NCBI GenBank assembly: GCA_018058095.1
Contig: JAGPCO010000027.1
Coordinates: 1 to 64,000 of the forward strand
DNA length: 64,000 bases
Direction of reading: 5' to 3'
DNA from: Kofleriaceae bacterium
GTDB taxonomy: Bacteria > Myxococcota_A > Polyangia > Haliangiales > Haliangiaceae
Below, one piece after another: positions 28,034 to 36,468 of this stretch. The position numbers and the translations under genes were made by a program. Numbering within the stretch: position 1 is the stretch's first letter; every line of letters starts with the position of its first letter. The notes under the pieces are model-generated. The model had not been told where the DNA came from and did no database searches. It was given only the letters and a program-made list of their open reading frames with translations.

Positions 28034-29803
28034 CTACTCGGTCCGCTCGCGCACCGAGTACTCCAGCTTCCACCGGCCGCGGCCGTCGCGGGCCAGGCAC
28101 CACAGCTCGAGCGTTCCGACCTCGGTCACCTTGGCCTCGAGCCGGATCGGCACCAGGTCGCCGGCCCGGCGCTCGCCCTCGGCGTCGATCGTGCGCTCGA
28201 CCGGATCGAGCTCGACCAGGGCCGGGTCGTCGCCGGCGGCGACCGTGCCGGCGCGGTCGTCGGGCCGGGCCGACGAGGCGAAGAAGCGGAACGTGCACAG
28301 CTCGCCGACGGTGAGGCCGAGCTCGTCGTCGGGCAGCTCGACCGCCTGGCCCTCCTCCAGCCCGGCCGGCGCCACGCACAACGCGCGCACCGGCGGCTCG
28401 AACCCGGGGATGGCCGGCATGGTCGACTCGATGCCGATGTAGTAGGCGCGGGCGGTGCCGCCGCGGATACGCACGCCCTTGCCACGGCGGACGTGGCCGA
28501 CGTGGGCGGCGCCGAGGGCGACCGCGAGGTCGAGGTCGGCCGGCGGCAGCTCCGGCACCGGGCGGCCCAGCCAGGCGGCCAGCACCTCGAGCACGCGCGT
28601 GCGCAGCCGACGCGAGCGCATCACGCCGCCATTGAACAGGACGTGGGTCGGGCGGCGATCGTGGCGGCCGAGCAGCTCGGCCAGGTGCCGGGTGATGGCC
28701 GGGTCGTGCGCGTACGGCAGGCCCATCTCGCGCAGCGCGCCGGCGCGCCGACGCTGCGGGCGGGCGTCGGCCGGCACACGCGGGAAGAAGCCGTCGACGA
28801 TGAGATCGATCACCGCCGGCTGCGTCAGCTCGGTGCGCAGCGTGTTGCCGATGAGCTTGCTGCCCTTGCCGACCAGCGCGACCTGCGCGCTGGCCGGGCC
28901 GTCGTCGGCCAGGAGCTGCTCCTTGGCGGCGCGGGCGGCGTGGACCAGGGCGCGCTCCTGGACCGGGTCGAGCACCTTGCCGGCCTCGGTCAGCTGGCGC
29001 CGGGCCAGCGCGGCCACCGCCAGGTCCATGTTGTCGCCGCCGAGCAGGATGTGATCACCGACGGCGACGCGGTCGAGCGCGAGCGCGCCGCCGTCGTCGA
29101 CGACCTCGATCAACGAGAAGTCGGTGGTGCCGCCGCCGACGTCGCACACCAGCACGACGTCGCCCGGGCGCAGGTCGCGCCGCCAGGCGTCGCCGCGCGC
29201 GGCCAGGTAGGCGTAGAACGCGGCCTGCGGCTCCTCGATCAGCGTCAGGTTGTCGAGGCCGGCCTCGCGCGCGGCGACCACGGTCAGCTCGCGCGCGACC
29301 GCGTCGAACGAGGCCGGCACCGTCAGGTACACCTCCTGCTCGGCCAGCGCGTCGTCGGGGTGGGCGTCGTCCCAGGCCGCGCGCAGGTGGGCCAGGTAGC
29401 GGGCCGAGGCGTTGACCGGCGAGGCGCGCTCGCCGTCGGGGTGGTCGCGCTCGGTGCCGCGCCACGGCAGGACCTGGGCGGTGCGATCGATGGCCGAGTT
29501 GCACAGCCACGACTTGGCCGACGACACCAGCCGGTGCGGCAGGTCGGCGCCGCGGGCCCGGGCCAGCGTGCCGACGGCGTAGCGCATCGGCCCCGACCAC
29601 GGCAGCTGCAGCTGGGCCGGCGCGACCTCGTGCTCGCTCGGCAGCAGCAGGAACGACGGCAGGGTCGGCCGCGTCGCCACCTCGCCCGGGCCGACCAGCT
29701 GCGGCACCGCCACCCCGGCCGGGGCGGCGTCGCCGTCGGCCAGGGTCGCGGCCAGCGCGCTGTTGGTGGTGCCAAGATCGATGCCGACGACGTAGCGGGT
29801 CAC
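28034..29803 (-). CDS. Hsp70-like ATPase protein
   Basis: The product is 589 aa from GTG 29803, whose GTGA overlaps the stop of the DUF2760 gene. It has the full Hsp70-type ATPase layout: VVGIDLGTTNSALAA, EEPQAAFYAYLA, CDVGGGTTDFSLIEV and FNGGVM. It is shorter than its partner at 24677-27517 and similar to it in the ATPase half, so the two are paralogues. The C-terminal part is a small beta domain rather than a standard lid. The clients are unknown; the operon suggests it acts with the DUF2760 and membrane proteins. Confidence 0.87.
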   Translation of the reverse strand: MTRYVVGIDLGTTNSALAATLADGDAAPAGVAVPQLVGPGEVATRPTLPSFLLLPSEHEVAPAQLQLPWSGPMRYAVGTLARARGADLPHRLVSSAKSWLCNSAIDRTAQVLPWRGTERDHPDGERASPVNASARYLAHLRAAWDDAHPDDALAEQEVYLTVPASFDAVARELTVVAAREAGLDNLTLIEEPQAAFYAYLAARGDAWRRDLRPGDVVLVCDVGGGTTDFSLIEVVDDGGALALDRVAVGDHILLGGDNMDLAVAALARRQLTEAGKVLDPVQERALVHAARAAKEQLLADDGPASAQVALVGKGSKLIGNTLRTELTQPAVIDLIVDGFFPRVPADARPQRRRAGALREMGLPYAHDPAITRHLAELLGRHDRRPTHVLFNGGVMRSRRLRTRVLEVLAAWLGRPVPELPPADLDLAVALGAAHVGHVRRGKGVRIRGGTARAYYIGIESTMPAIPGFEPPVRALCVAPAGLEEGQAVELPDDELGLTVGELCTFRFFASSARPDDRAGTVAAGDDPALVELDPVERTIDAEGERRAGDLVPIRLEAKVTEVGTLELWCLARDGRGRWKLEYSVRERTE

Positions 29804-30405
29804 GATCGCGCTCCGACCTCGACCTCGGCCGGCGCCACCACGGCGCGGTCGACGCCCTCGGCCAGCGCCGGCAGGCGCAGCTCGGTCGCGCGCCAGCCGT
29901 GGTGGCGCAGCGTGCCGGCAAACGGCGGCTCGCCGCGGGTCTCGCCGATGAGGCGGATCTCGGCCGGATCGAACCCGAGCGGCACGGTGACCGCCGCGTC
30001 CTCGGCGCCCGGCAGCATGGGCTCGAGCGTGACGACCTGCTCGAGCACCTTGCGGCAGCCGCGGTGGACGTCGCGCGCGGCGGCGCCGATGTCGGCGTCG
30101 CTGTGGCCGTCGAGCGACTCGCGCGCGAAGTCGACCAGCCGGCCCTCGCGCTGCAGCAGGGCGAGCAGCGCCAGCGCGCCGTCGCGCTGGGCCGCCTGGT
30201 CGCGATGGCGGTTGGCCTTGCCATCGCGCTCGGCCGGCGCGCTCGGCGCGGCCGGCGCGCTCGCTGCGGCGCTGGCGCCGGCGGCGGGCAGGCCCGGCGC
30301 GGCGCGGCCATCACCCGCCGGCAGCAGCGGACGCGCCGCGTCAGGCAGCTGGCCCTTGAACAGGACCCGGAAGAAGCAGGAAAACGCGAGGCCAATCCGA
30401 GACAT
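29800..30405 (-). CDS. DUF2760 protein, first gene of the Hsp70-like operon
   Basis: The product is 201 aa from ATG 30405, preceded by a GGGAGT ribosome-binding site. It has the DUF2760 layout: the N-terminal SRIGLAFSCFFRVLFKGQLPDA, then an Ala/Pro-rich linker, then LALLALLQREGRLVDFARESLDGHSDADIGAAARDVHRGCRKVLEQ. DUF2760 genes are usually next to Hsp70-like genes, as here. The role is unknown; it could be a co-chaperone or regulator. Confidence 0.85.
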   Translation of the reverse strand: MSRIGLAFSCFFRVLFKGQLPDAARPLLPAGDGRAAPGLPAAGASAAASAPAAPSAPAERDGKANRHRDQAAQRDGALALLALLQREGRLVDFARESLDGHSDADIGAAARDVHRGCRKVLEQVVTLEPMLPGAEDAAVTVPLGFDPAEIRLIGETRGEPPFAGTLRHHGWRATELRLPALAEGVDRAVVAPAEVEVGARS

Positions 30406-30589
30406 GCGACACTCCCGACGGGGACCGTGGGTAACCCCGAGATCCGGGCAAGTCAAGCCTCGGAAATCTGAGATACTGGCCGACAAGCGCGAGCGATTGC
30501 GGCGAGTTGGGCCGCCGGGTGAGGTGGCGCGGCGCTTGCTGAGACGGCTGGCAACTCGCTTCAACCCCCCTGCCTCGATGGAGATTCCT
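30406..30589. other. Divergent regulatory gap
   Basis: The 184-bp gap lies between the DUF2760 operon (minus) and the Cys-rich lipoprotein (plus). It must hold two promoters. I see only the ribosome-binding sites GGGAGT (minus) and GGAG (plus) and no convincing -35/-10 pair. Confidence 0.5.
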
Positions 30590-32095
30590 ATGAAGACCTG
30601 GTTGCGCCTGGCCGTGGTGGTCGCGGTGCTCGCCCCTTCGGTGGGCTGTACCTTCTACTTCGGTGGTGATGACGACCCGTGTGAGGACGGCGGGGACCGT
30701 GCCTTCTGGGGCTACCGCGATCCCAACAGCGGCGAGTGCATCAACTTCGGTGGCGGCGGTGGCTCCTGCGGCGGCGACGCCGTGCCGGTGGCCGATGCCG
30801 AGGGCGCGGCGCTGGCGCAGCCCAACTGGGCGTCGTGCCCGGGCGTGTGCGAGGGCCTCGACGAGGCGTCGTGCCAGGCCGCGCCGGGCTGCCGGGCCGC
30901 CTACGTCGATGGCTGCAGCGGCGGAACCGGTGCGGACTGCGCGCCGACGCCGCGGTTCCTCGAGTGCTGGGGCGTGGCCCAGACCGGTCCGGTCCAGGGC
31001 ACCTGCGACGGTCTCGACGCCCAGGGCTGCTCCGAGCACGACGACTGCCTCGCCATCTACTATCCGGCCGGCTTCGACGGCTTCGCGCCGAGCCTGGCGT
31101 TCGGCTACTGCGCCCCCGAGCCGACCAACGGCGGCGGCTGCTACAGCGACGCTGAGTGCGGCGCCGGCTTCGAGTGCACCGCCGACACCGAGTGCCTGCC
31201 CCCGCCCGGGTGTGACCCGACCGACCCGACCATGGGCTGCCCGGCGGTTTGCTACGGCCGCTGCGTGCCGTCCACCTCGACCTGCGACGCGGTCGACTGT
31301 GGCCTGGGCTCGCACTGTGAGGAGGTCTGCACCGGCACCGGCGGCGGGCCGATCCCGCCGGCCGGTGACGAGGCCGGCGCGCCCTGCCTCGACGAGAACG
31401 GCGATGGCCGCTGTGACCAGTGCCTCGACAACAACGGCGATGGCCTGTGCGACGAGGAGTGTTTCCCGGTCTGCGTGCCCGACACCACCGGGTGCGAGGC
31501 GATCGACTGCGGCCCCGGCTTCGTGTGCGACCTGCAGTGCTTCCCGTGTGACCCGCTGCCCGACGGCACCGGTTGCCCGGTCGGCCCGGTGTGCGAGCCG
31601 TTCTGCCGCCCGATCGACCCGCCGAACTGCGGCGGCATCATGTGCCCGACCGGTTCGCACTGCCAGGAGGAGTGCTTGGGCTGCGATCCAGCGACCGGCC
31701 CCGGCTGCACCGACGTCTGCCGCGCCACCTGCGTGCCCGACGAGCCGCTCGGCTGCGCCGCGGTCACCTGCGCGCCGGGCACGCACTGCGAGGAGACCTG
31801 CTTCCCGTGTGACGCGCCGCCCGGCGCCGACTGCGCCGCCTTCTGCGACGTGGCCTGCGTGCCCGACGCCGGCCCGGTGTGCGAGACCATCACCGACGAG
31901 ATGACCTGCATCGGCAGCCTGGGCTGCACGCCGGTGTACTGGGGCGACAACTGCACGTGCGACGCCAGCGGCGTGTGCACCTGCACCACCACCGAGTTCG
32001 CGCGCTGCGAGACCGGTGGATGGTGGGATCCGCCGATGACCGGCGGTGGTGGCACCTCGGGCGGGCAGCCGCGTGTCGTGCCGCGCCCGCGCTGA
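30590..32095 (+). CDS. Large Cys-rich secreted lipoprotein
   Basis: The product is 501 aa. ATG 30590 follows GGAG by about 6 nt and opens a signal peptide ending in a lipobox-like SVGC. The mature protein has dozens of Cys in degenerate repeats (GSHCEE.C, GTHCEETCFPCD, DGLCDEECFPVC, CGPGFVC), as in eukaryote-like Cys-rich repeat proteins of myxobacteria. It also has DENGDGRCDQC / NNGDGLCDEEC units that resemble EF-hand-like Ca2+ loops (DxNxDG). Probably a surface protein stabilised by disulfides and possibly by calcium. Function unknown. It is convergent with the first VWA gene. Confidence 0.75.
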   Translation: MKTWLRLAVVVAVLAPSVGCTFYFGGDDDPCEDGGDRAFWGYRDPNSGECINFGGGGGSCGGDAVPVADAEGAALAQPNWASCPGVCEGLDEASCQAAPGCRAAYVDGCSGGTGADCAPTPRFLECWGVAQTGPVQGTCDGLDAQGCSEHDDCLAIYYPAGFDGFAPSLAFGYCAPEPTNGGGCYSDAECGAGFECTADTECLPPPGCDPTDPTMGCPAVCYGRCVPSTSTCDAVDCGLGSHCEEVCTGTGGGPIPPAGDEAGAPCLDENGDGRCDQCLDNNGDGLCDEECFPVCVPDTTGCEAIDCGPGFVCDLQCFPCDPLPDGTGCPVGPVCEPFCRPIDPPNCGGIMCPTGSHCQEECLGCDPATGPGCTDVCRATCVPDEPLGCAAVTCAPGTHCEETCFPCDAPPGADCAAFCDVACVPDAGPVCETITDEMTCIGSLGCTPVYWGDNCTCDASGVCTCTTTEFARCETGGWWDPPMTGGGGTSGGQPRVVPRPR

Positions 32096-32117
32096 CCGCC
32101 GCGGGGTTCCGCGAGTG

Positions 32118-32151
32118 ACCGGGCCGCCAGGGGCAACCTCGGCGGCCCGGT
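32118..32151. terminator. Strong bidirectional hairpin
   Basis: ACCGGGCCGCC (32118-32128) and GGCGGCCCGGT (32141-32151) form a perfect 11-bp stem with a 12-nt loop. It lies between convergent genes ending at 32095 and 32181. A TTTC follows on the plus side; no long T-tract. Confidence 0.65.
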
Positions 32152-32180
32152 GCCGTTTCGGGCCGGGTCGCCGGCGGTGC

Positions 32181-34265
32181 TCACGGCGGCGCGGCCAGCG
32201 TGAAGGTCGGGGCCGCGTGGTCGGGCCCGTTGAACTCGAACGAGGTGTCCCAGATCGCCGCCTCGGCGCAGGCGGCGGCCTGGGCGGCGCCGCGGCCGGT
32301 CGCGCGGACCTGGACGGCGGCGATCTCGCGCCGCGTGGTCTCGAGGCGCACGTCGAGCGTGAGGCCAGGGCCAAGGCAGTGGGCGACCGCGGCGCGGAGC
32401 AAGACGCCCAGCTCGGGGCCGCGCGGGATGCCGTGGCCGACCCCGTCGACCCGGGTGCGTTCACGGATGGTCGGGCTGCGCACGCCCCACGCCAGGTCCT
32501 CCGGGCCGAGGTCGGCGTAGCCGGCGTCTCCGCCCCAGGTGGCGAGCAGGGCCCAGCGTGGTCCGACGTGGCCGCCGAGGTCGTCACCACGCCGCCGCAG
32601 CGGGGTCAGGATGGGGTCGGTCGGTCCCGGGTCGGGACCGAGCGCGCGGGCCAGCGCTGGCGCCTCGGCGCGCGGCAAGGTCAGCGTGCGCGACCACGGC
32701 TGGTTCCACAGCAGGCCGTCGACGCGAAGCGCGGGCGCGCCGGTGGTGGCACCCCACCAGGCGCAGCCGGTGCCCTCGTCGAGATCGAGCTGCCCGCTGG
32801 TCGGCGCACGCCGATGGTGCGCGCACGCGCCGAGCGGTAGCGGCGCGTCCAGCTCGTGCCAGGCGGCGCCGATCGTGACGTGATCGAGGGAGGTCGGGCG
32901 CCACAGAGGCAGGGCTCGCGCGCGGGCCGAGGCCTCGGCGTCGAGGCCGCGCGCCACGCCGTGAGTCATGGCGATCCCGCCAGTGGCCGCGGCGGTCGCG
33001 GCGAACAAGGCGTGGTCGGCGCGGACCAAGGCGTCGCCGGTGGTGAGGTCGACGGCGACGAGCCGGGCCCCGGCCGGGAGCCGCTGGTGCAGCGCCGCGG
33101 CGTCGGCCCGTTGCCCCGTGCGCAGGTGCTGGTCCGACATCAGGAGCACCCGACGCTCGCCGCCGACTCGGCGCAACCAGCGCCCAGCCTCGGCGACGGC
33201 GACGCTGACCTCCGAGCCGTTGCCGAGCGCGAGCTGGCGCAGCGCGCCACGCACCGCGCTGCGGGCCTGGCCGGCGTCGAGCCAGCGCGGCACGAGCGGG
33301 CGCGCGGTCCGCGCGTACGGCACCAGCAGGACCTGGGTCGCCGGCGGCGCGGCCGCGAGGAACCCGTCGAGCAGCTCGAGCTGGCTGGCCCACGCCAGAT
33401 CGTCGAGGGAGCGCGAGGCATCGATCAGGACGACCACGTGGGGCGCGCGCGGCATCGGCGCCAGGACCCGGCCGAGCGCGAGCTCGACCCGGGCCAGGCG
33501 CTGACCGTCGACCCCGAGCCGGTCGACCCCGACGTGGATCTGGGCCGGGCCGGGAGCGTCGGTGCGGAGCCTGGGATCGGCCAGCCCGACCCACACGCGA
33601 CCGTCCTCGAGCACGGTGCCGGTCGGCTGGCCGGCACACCGGCCCGCGAGCGCTGCGGCCTCGTCGTCGCGGGCGCGCCGCGCCGGCGAGCGCGGAGCTT
33701 GCTGGGTGGCCCAGCGCTCCGGCACCCGGACCCAGCGCTGCTCCTTCCACACGCAGGTCGGCGCGCGCACCTGCAGGGCGACCCGCAGCACACCCGGGCC
33801 CGGCACGCCGAGGTGGACCTCGATCGCGCCGCGGGCGTCGGCGCTGACCAGCGCGAAGCCACGTCGCTGCCGGCCCCCGGGCTCGGCGGCGTAGCGGGCG
33901 ACCCGGGCCAGCGCCTCGGCCGCCGGGGTCCGGGCCAGCGCGAGGCGGCCGTGATCGGCCTCGACCACGGCGCCGATCACCGCGCCGTGGTCGGGCAACG
34001 CCAGCGTCGGGCCGCCGGTCGCGTGGGCGACCAGGTCGAGCTGCGTCGCCGCGCTGGCGCGCACGGCGTACGACAGCGTCGCCGCCAGCTCGGCCCCGAC
34101 CAGCCCGAGCTCGACCTGGGTCAGGTCGACCTGGGTCACGCCGACAGGTTCCCTGTCCTGGCCTGGATCCTCGGCGGGCGCGGCGCGCAACGGCGGCGCG
34201 CCGGCGAAGATCACCGAGGCGAGCAGGACGGCGCGCCGGAGCGAGGGCAGGCGTCGTGACGACAT
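32181..34265 (-). CDS. Secreted VWA-domain protein (paralogue 1)
   Basis: The product is 694 aa with an N-terminal signal sequence. A von Willebrand A domain is centred at about 280-470 and has the MIDAS motif DASRS (PHVVVLIDASRSLDD), followed by VLLVPYA and VLLMSDQHLRTG. The preceding part may be a VIT-like beta domain, and the C-terminal third (LLWNQPWS, GGHVGPRWALLATWG, AEAAIWDTSFEF) is shared with the paralogue at 36469-38523. VWA proteins bind partners through a metal ion. No transmembrane anchor is evident. The clustering and repeated domain layout suggest surface assembly. Confidence 0.82.
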   Translation of the reverse strand: MSSRRLPSLRRAVLLASVIFAGAPPLRAAPAEDPGQDREPVGVTQVDLTQVELGLVGAELAATLSYAVRASAATQLDLVAHATGGPTLALPDHGAVIGAVVEADHGRLALARTPAAEALARVARYAAEPGGRQRRGFALVSADARGAIEVHLGVPGPGVLRVALQVRAPTCVWKEQRWVRVPERWATQQAPRSPARRARDDEAAALAGRCAGQPTGTVLEDGRVWVGLADPRLRTDAPGPAQIHVGVDRLGVDGQRLARVELALGRVLAPMPRAPHVVVLIDASRSLDDLAWASQLELLDGFLAAAPPATQVLLVPYARTARPLVPRWLDAGQARSAVRGALRQLALGNGSEVSVAVAEAGRWLRRVGGERRVLLMSDQHLRTGQRADAAALHQRLPAGARLVAVDLTTGDALVRADHALFAATAAATGGIAMTHGVARGLDAEASARARALPLWRPTSLDHVTIGAAWHELDAPLPLGACAHHRRAPTSGQLDLDEGTGCAWWGATTGAPALRVDGLLWNQPWSRTLTLPRAEAPALARALGPDPGPTDPILTPLRRRGDDLGGHVGPRWALLATWGGDAGYADLGPEDLAWGVRSPTIRERTRVDGVGHGIPRGPELGVLLRAAVAHCLGPGLTLDVRLETTRREIAAVQVRATGRGAAQAAACAEAAIWDTSFEFNGPDHAAPTFTLAAPP

Positions 34266-34337
34266 GGCCGTGCGACACCGGCGCGGCCGCGAGGGTTCCC
34301 GCGAGCGTCGGTGGACTGCCCCGCCAGCGAGGTCGCG

Positions 34338-34928
34338 TCAGAACGCGCCGGCCAGCCCAACGCTGCCGCCGCCCGGGGCCAGCGTCGCCGTCGGCGACCA
34401 CCGGGCTGGACGGGCCGGCCGCGTGTGGCTCAGCCAGCGCGCGTCGATGAGGATGGCCGCGCCGGTGCCGACGAGCGCGCCGACGACCATGCCGGACATC
34501 GAGCCACTGCTACATCCGTCGCCATCGGTCGCGCACACGACGTCGGTCGGGCCCAGCTGGTAGCCGGCCATGGCCCCGGCGTAGGGCAAGCCGACGCGCA
34601 GGCCGAGGCTGATCAGGGCGCCCCGGGTGTTGCCGCGGGTCAGGTGCACGATGGGCGCGCCGACGACGAGGCCGGTGATCCCGGTCGCGGTCAACATCGC
34701 GCTGCCCTCGCTGGCGCGCGCGCTGACCGCGGCGGCGATGATCCCGAGCGAGACGGCGTCCACCGCGAGCACCGCGCCTGCATAGGACCGGGCCGGCGCC
34801 GCGTCGGCGGGTGCGGCCGAGGGTGCGGCGGCAGGCGCGGCGCCGGGGGCCTGGGCCCGGGCGGCCGGGGCGACGAGGAGCAACAAGGCGGAGGTGAGGG
34901 TGGCGGCGGCGCGCGGCGCGGGCGACAT
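34338..34928 (-). CDS. Small secreted or membrane protein
   Basis: The product is 196 aa from ATG 34928. An N-terminal signal sequence ends near ARAQ, then an Ala/Pro linker leads to hydrophobic stretches rich in small residues (AVLAVDAVSLGIIAAAVSA, TGITGLVVGAPIV, SGMVVGALVGTGAAILI). These could be membrane helices. A Cys pair (CATDGDGC) lies between them. No family is recognised. It sits between the first VWA gene and the Gly-rich lipoprotein on the same strand. Confidence 0.62.
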   Translation of the reverse strand: MSPAPRAAATLTSALLLLVAPAARAQAPGAAPAAAPSAAPADAAPARSYAGAVLAVDAVSLGIIAAAVSARASEGSAMLTATGITGLVVGAPIVHLTRGNTRGALISLGLRVGLPYAGAMAGYQLGPTDVVCATDGDGCSSGSMSGMVVGALVGTGAAILIDARWLSHTRPARPARWSPTATLAPGGGSVGLAGAF

Positions 34929-35038
34929 GCCGACCGTGGACTGCACGCTTCGCGCCAGCGGCCAAGTCGTGGATTCCACGATGCCGCAGCCTGGACAGTT
35001 CAGGTCGATCCGGCAGATCGGGGCACCGATGTCAGGCC

Positions 35039-36421
35039 TCACCGGGTCCGGACCGGGACCACGATCGGCGCCGGGCTGGTCAGGGTCGGGGCGCCGGAGC
35101 TGGTGTGGCACCGAGTGACGATGACCCCCGCGCCGCCGCCGCCGCCGCCGCCGGCGGCGAGCGCGCCGCCCGTGGTGGCGGCGCCGTCGGCCCCGCCCGG
35201 GCTGGTGCCGGCGCCTCCCGCGCCTCCGTCGCCGCCCGGGGCCGCGCCGTCGCCGCCTTTCGCGGGCTCTGGGGTGTCACTGCCATCGGCGCCGGGCTGA
35301 CTCGAGGTGGCGGCCTCCTGGGTGCCGCCGCCGCCGCCGCCGCCGTTGGCGGCGACATACGCGCCGGCGAGGTCACACGTGATGGCCTCGAGCAGCACGC
35401 CCCCGCCGGCGCCACCTCCTCCTCCGCCACCGCCGCCGATCCCCGCCAGGCCACCACCCGCGCCACCGCGACCGTGGCTGCGGATCCGCCCGGCGATCGA
35501 GAGCTGCTCGAGCGCCGTCAGCTGGATCGCCCCCCCGCCGCCGCCGCCCTGGCCCCGACCGTCGGTGGGGCCAAGCAGGGTCGACCCACCGCCGCCCGAG
35601 CCGCCGCGCAGCGGCTCGAGCTCGCTGCCGGCACAGGTGAGGCCGCCGGGCGTCGACGGTCCAGCATTGCCGCGCCCGCCGCGCCCGCCGCCGCCGCCGT
35701 GCCCGCCGCCGCCGCCGCCGGACCGCGAACCGAGCTCGGCGCTGTCGCCGGGGCCACACCCGGTCGCGCGCTCCCCGGCGAGCGGATCGCCGCCTGCACC
35801 GGTGCCGCCACCCGGGCCGGGGCAGGTCCGGTCGACCCCGGGGCCCGAGCAGCGCGCCGACACGTCGACGATCGCCTCGGCGCCGACCTGGAGTTCGCGC
35901 GCGAGCAGCACGAGGGGGATGCTGCCCTCGACGATGATGGTGCCACGCTCGATGATCAGCGTCGACGCCCGCAGCACGGCGACCTCTTCGCCCGGCGGGC
36001 CACTCACCTCGAAGGCGAAGGTGGTGTCGACCCCGAAGCCGGCGCGGGACACGGCACCCGAGAGCGTACCGGTGCTGGTGTCGATGAGGGTGTCGCCGTC
36101 GATGATCAAGGTGCCGGTGCCGGCCAGCAGGGCCGGATCGAGGCCATTGCTGGGCGCCAGCTCGAGGCAGTGCGGGTCCGGCGTGGTGGTGCAGCCGAGC
36201 GGGCACGGGCGCTGTCCCCCGCCCTCGAGCAGCAGCACGTCACCCGCGCCGCAGCCGATGGCCCGGGCGTCAGGGCCGGCCTCGGCGTCGGTCGCGGCCT
36301 GGCACACCTCGGCGACGCAGGTCAGCGGCGCCGGGCACCAGCCGTCGCTGCACGGGACCGCCGCGCTGTCGGGCCGGAAACACCCGGCGGTCACTACCAC
36401 CAGACCGAGCCAGCGATACAT
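35039..36421 (-). CDS. Gly-rich lipoprotein
   Basis: The product is 460 aa. ATG 36421 (a GTG lies directly before it) starts a lipoprotein signal with lipobox TAGC, then a Cys-rich segment (CSDGWCPAPLTCVAEVC). A beta-rich part (GTLIIDGDTLIDTSTGTLSG..., ASTLIIERGTIIVEG) follows, and then about 230 residues of Gly-rich sequence containing runs of GGGGGG separated by short hydrophobic stretches. This layout is common in myxobacterial surface proteins. It probably forms a stalk or adhesive surface layer. It lies between genes for the two VWA paralogues. Confidence 0.75.
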   Translation of the reverse strand: MYRWLGLVVVTAGCFRPDSAAVPCSDGWCPAPLTCVAEVCQAATDAEAGPDARAIGCGAGDVLLLEGGGQRPCPLGCTTTPDPHCLELAPSNGLDPALLAGTGTLIIDGDTLIDTSTGTLSGAVSRAGFGVDTTFAFEVSGPPGEEVAVLRASTLIIERGTIIVEGSIPLVLLARELQVGAEAIVDVSARCSGPGVDRTCPGPGGGTGAGGDPLAGERATGCGPGDSAELGSRSGGGGGGHGGGGGRGGRGNAGPSTPGGLTCAGSELEPLRGGSGGGGSTLLGPTDGRGQGGGGGGAIQLTALEQLSIAGRIRSHGRGGAGGGLAGIGGGGGGGGGAGGGVLLEAITCDLAGAYVAANGGGGGGGTQEAATSSQPGADGSDTPEPAKGGDGAAPGGDGGAGGAGTSPGGADGAATTGGALAAGGGGGGGAGVIVTRCHTSSGAPTLTSPAPIVVPVRTR

Positions 36422-36468
36422 CACCTGGTGAGCCTAGCGCGAACCGCGCGTCGGCACGGCCTCGGAGG

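Noticed and set aside
28493-30589. Upstream open-frame extension of the Cys-rich lipoprotein across 28493-30589
   Set aside because: The extension is antisense to Hsp70-like and DUF2760 genes. The real start is the ATG at 30590, with GGAG and a signal peptide.
35127-35760. Long GCC/GGC runs as a possible repeat element or CRISPR-like array
   Set aside because: They are Gly codons of the Gly-rich lipoprotein; no regular spacer structure is present.
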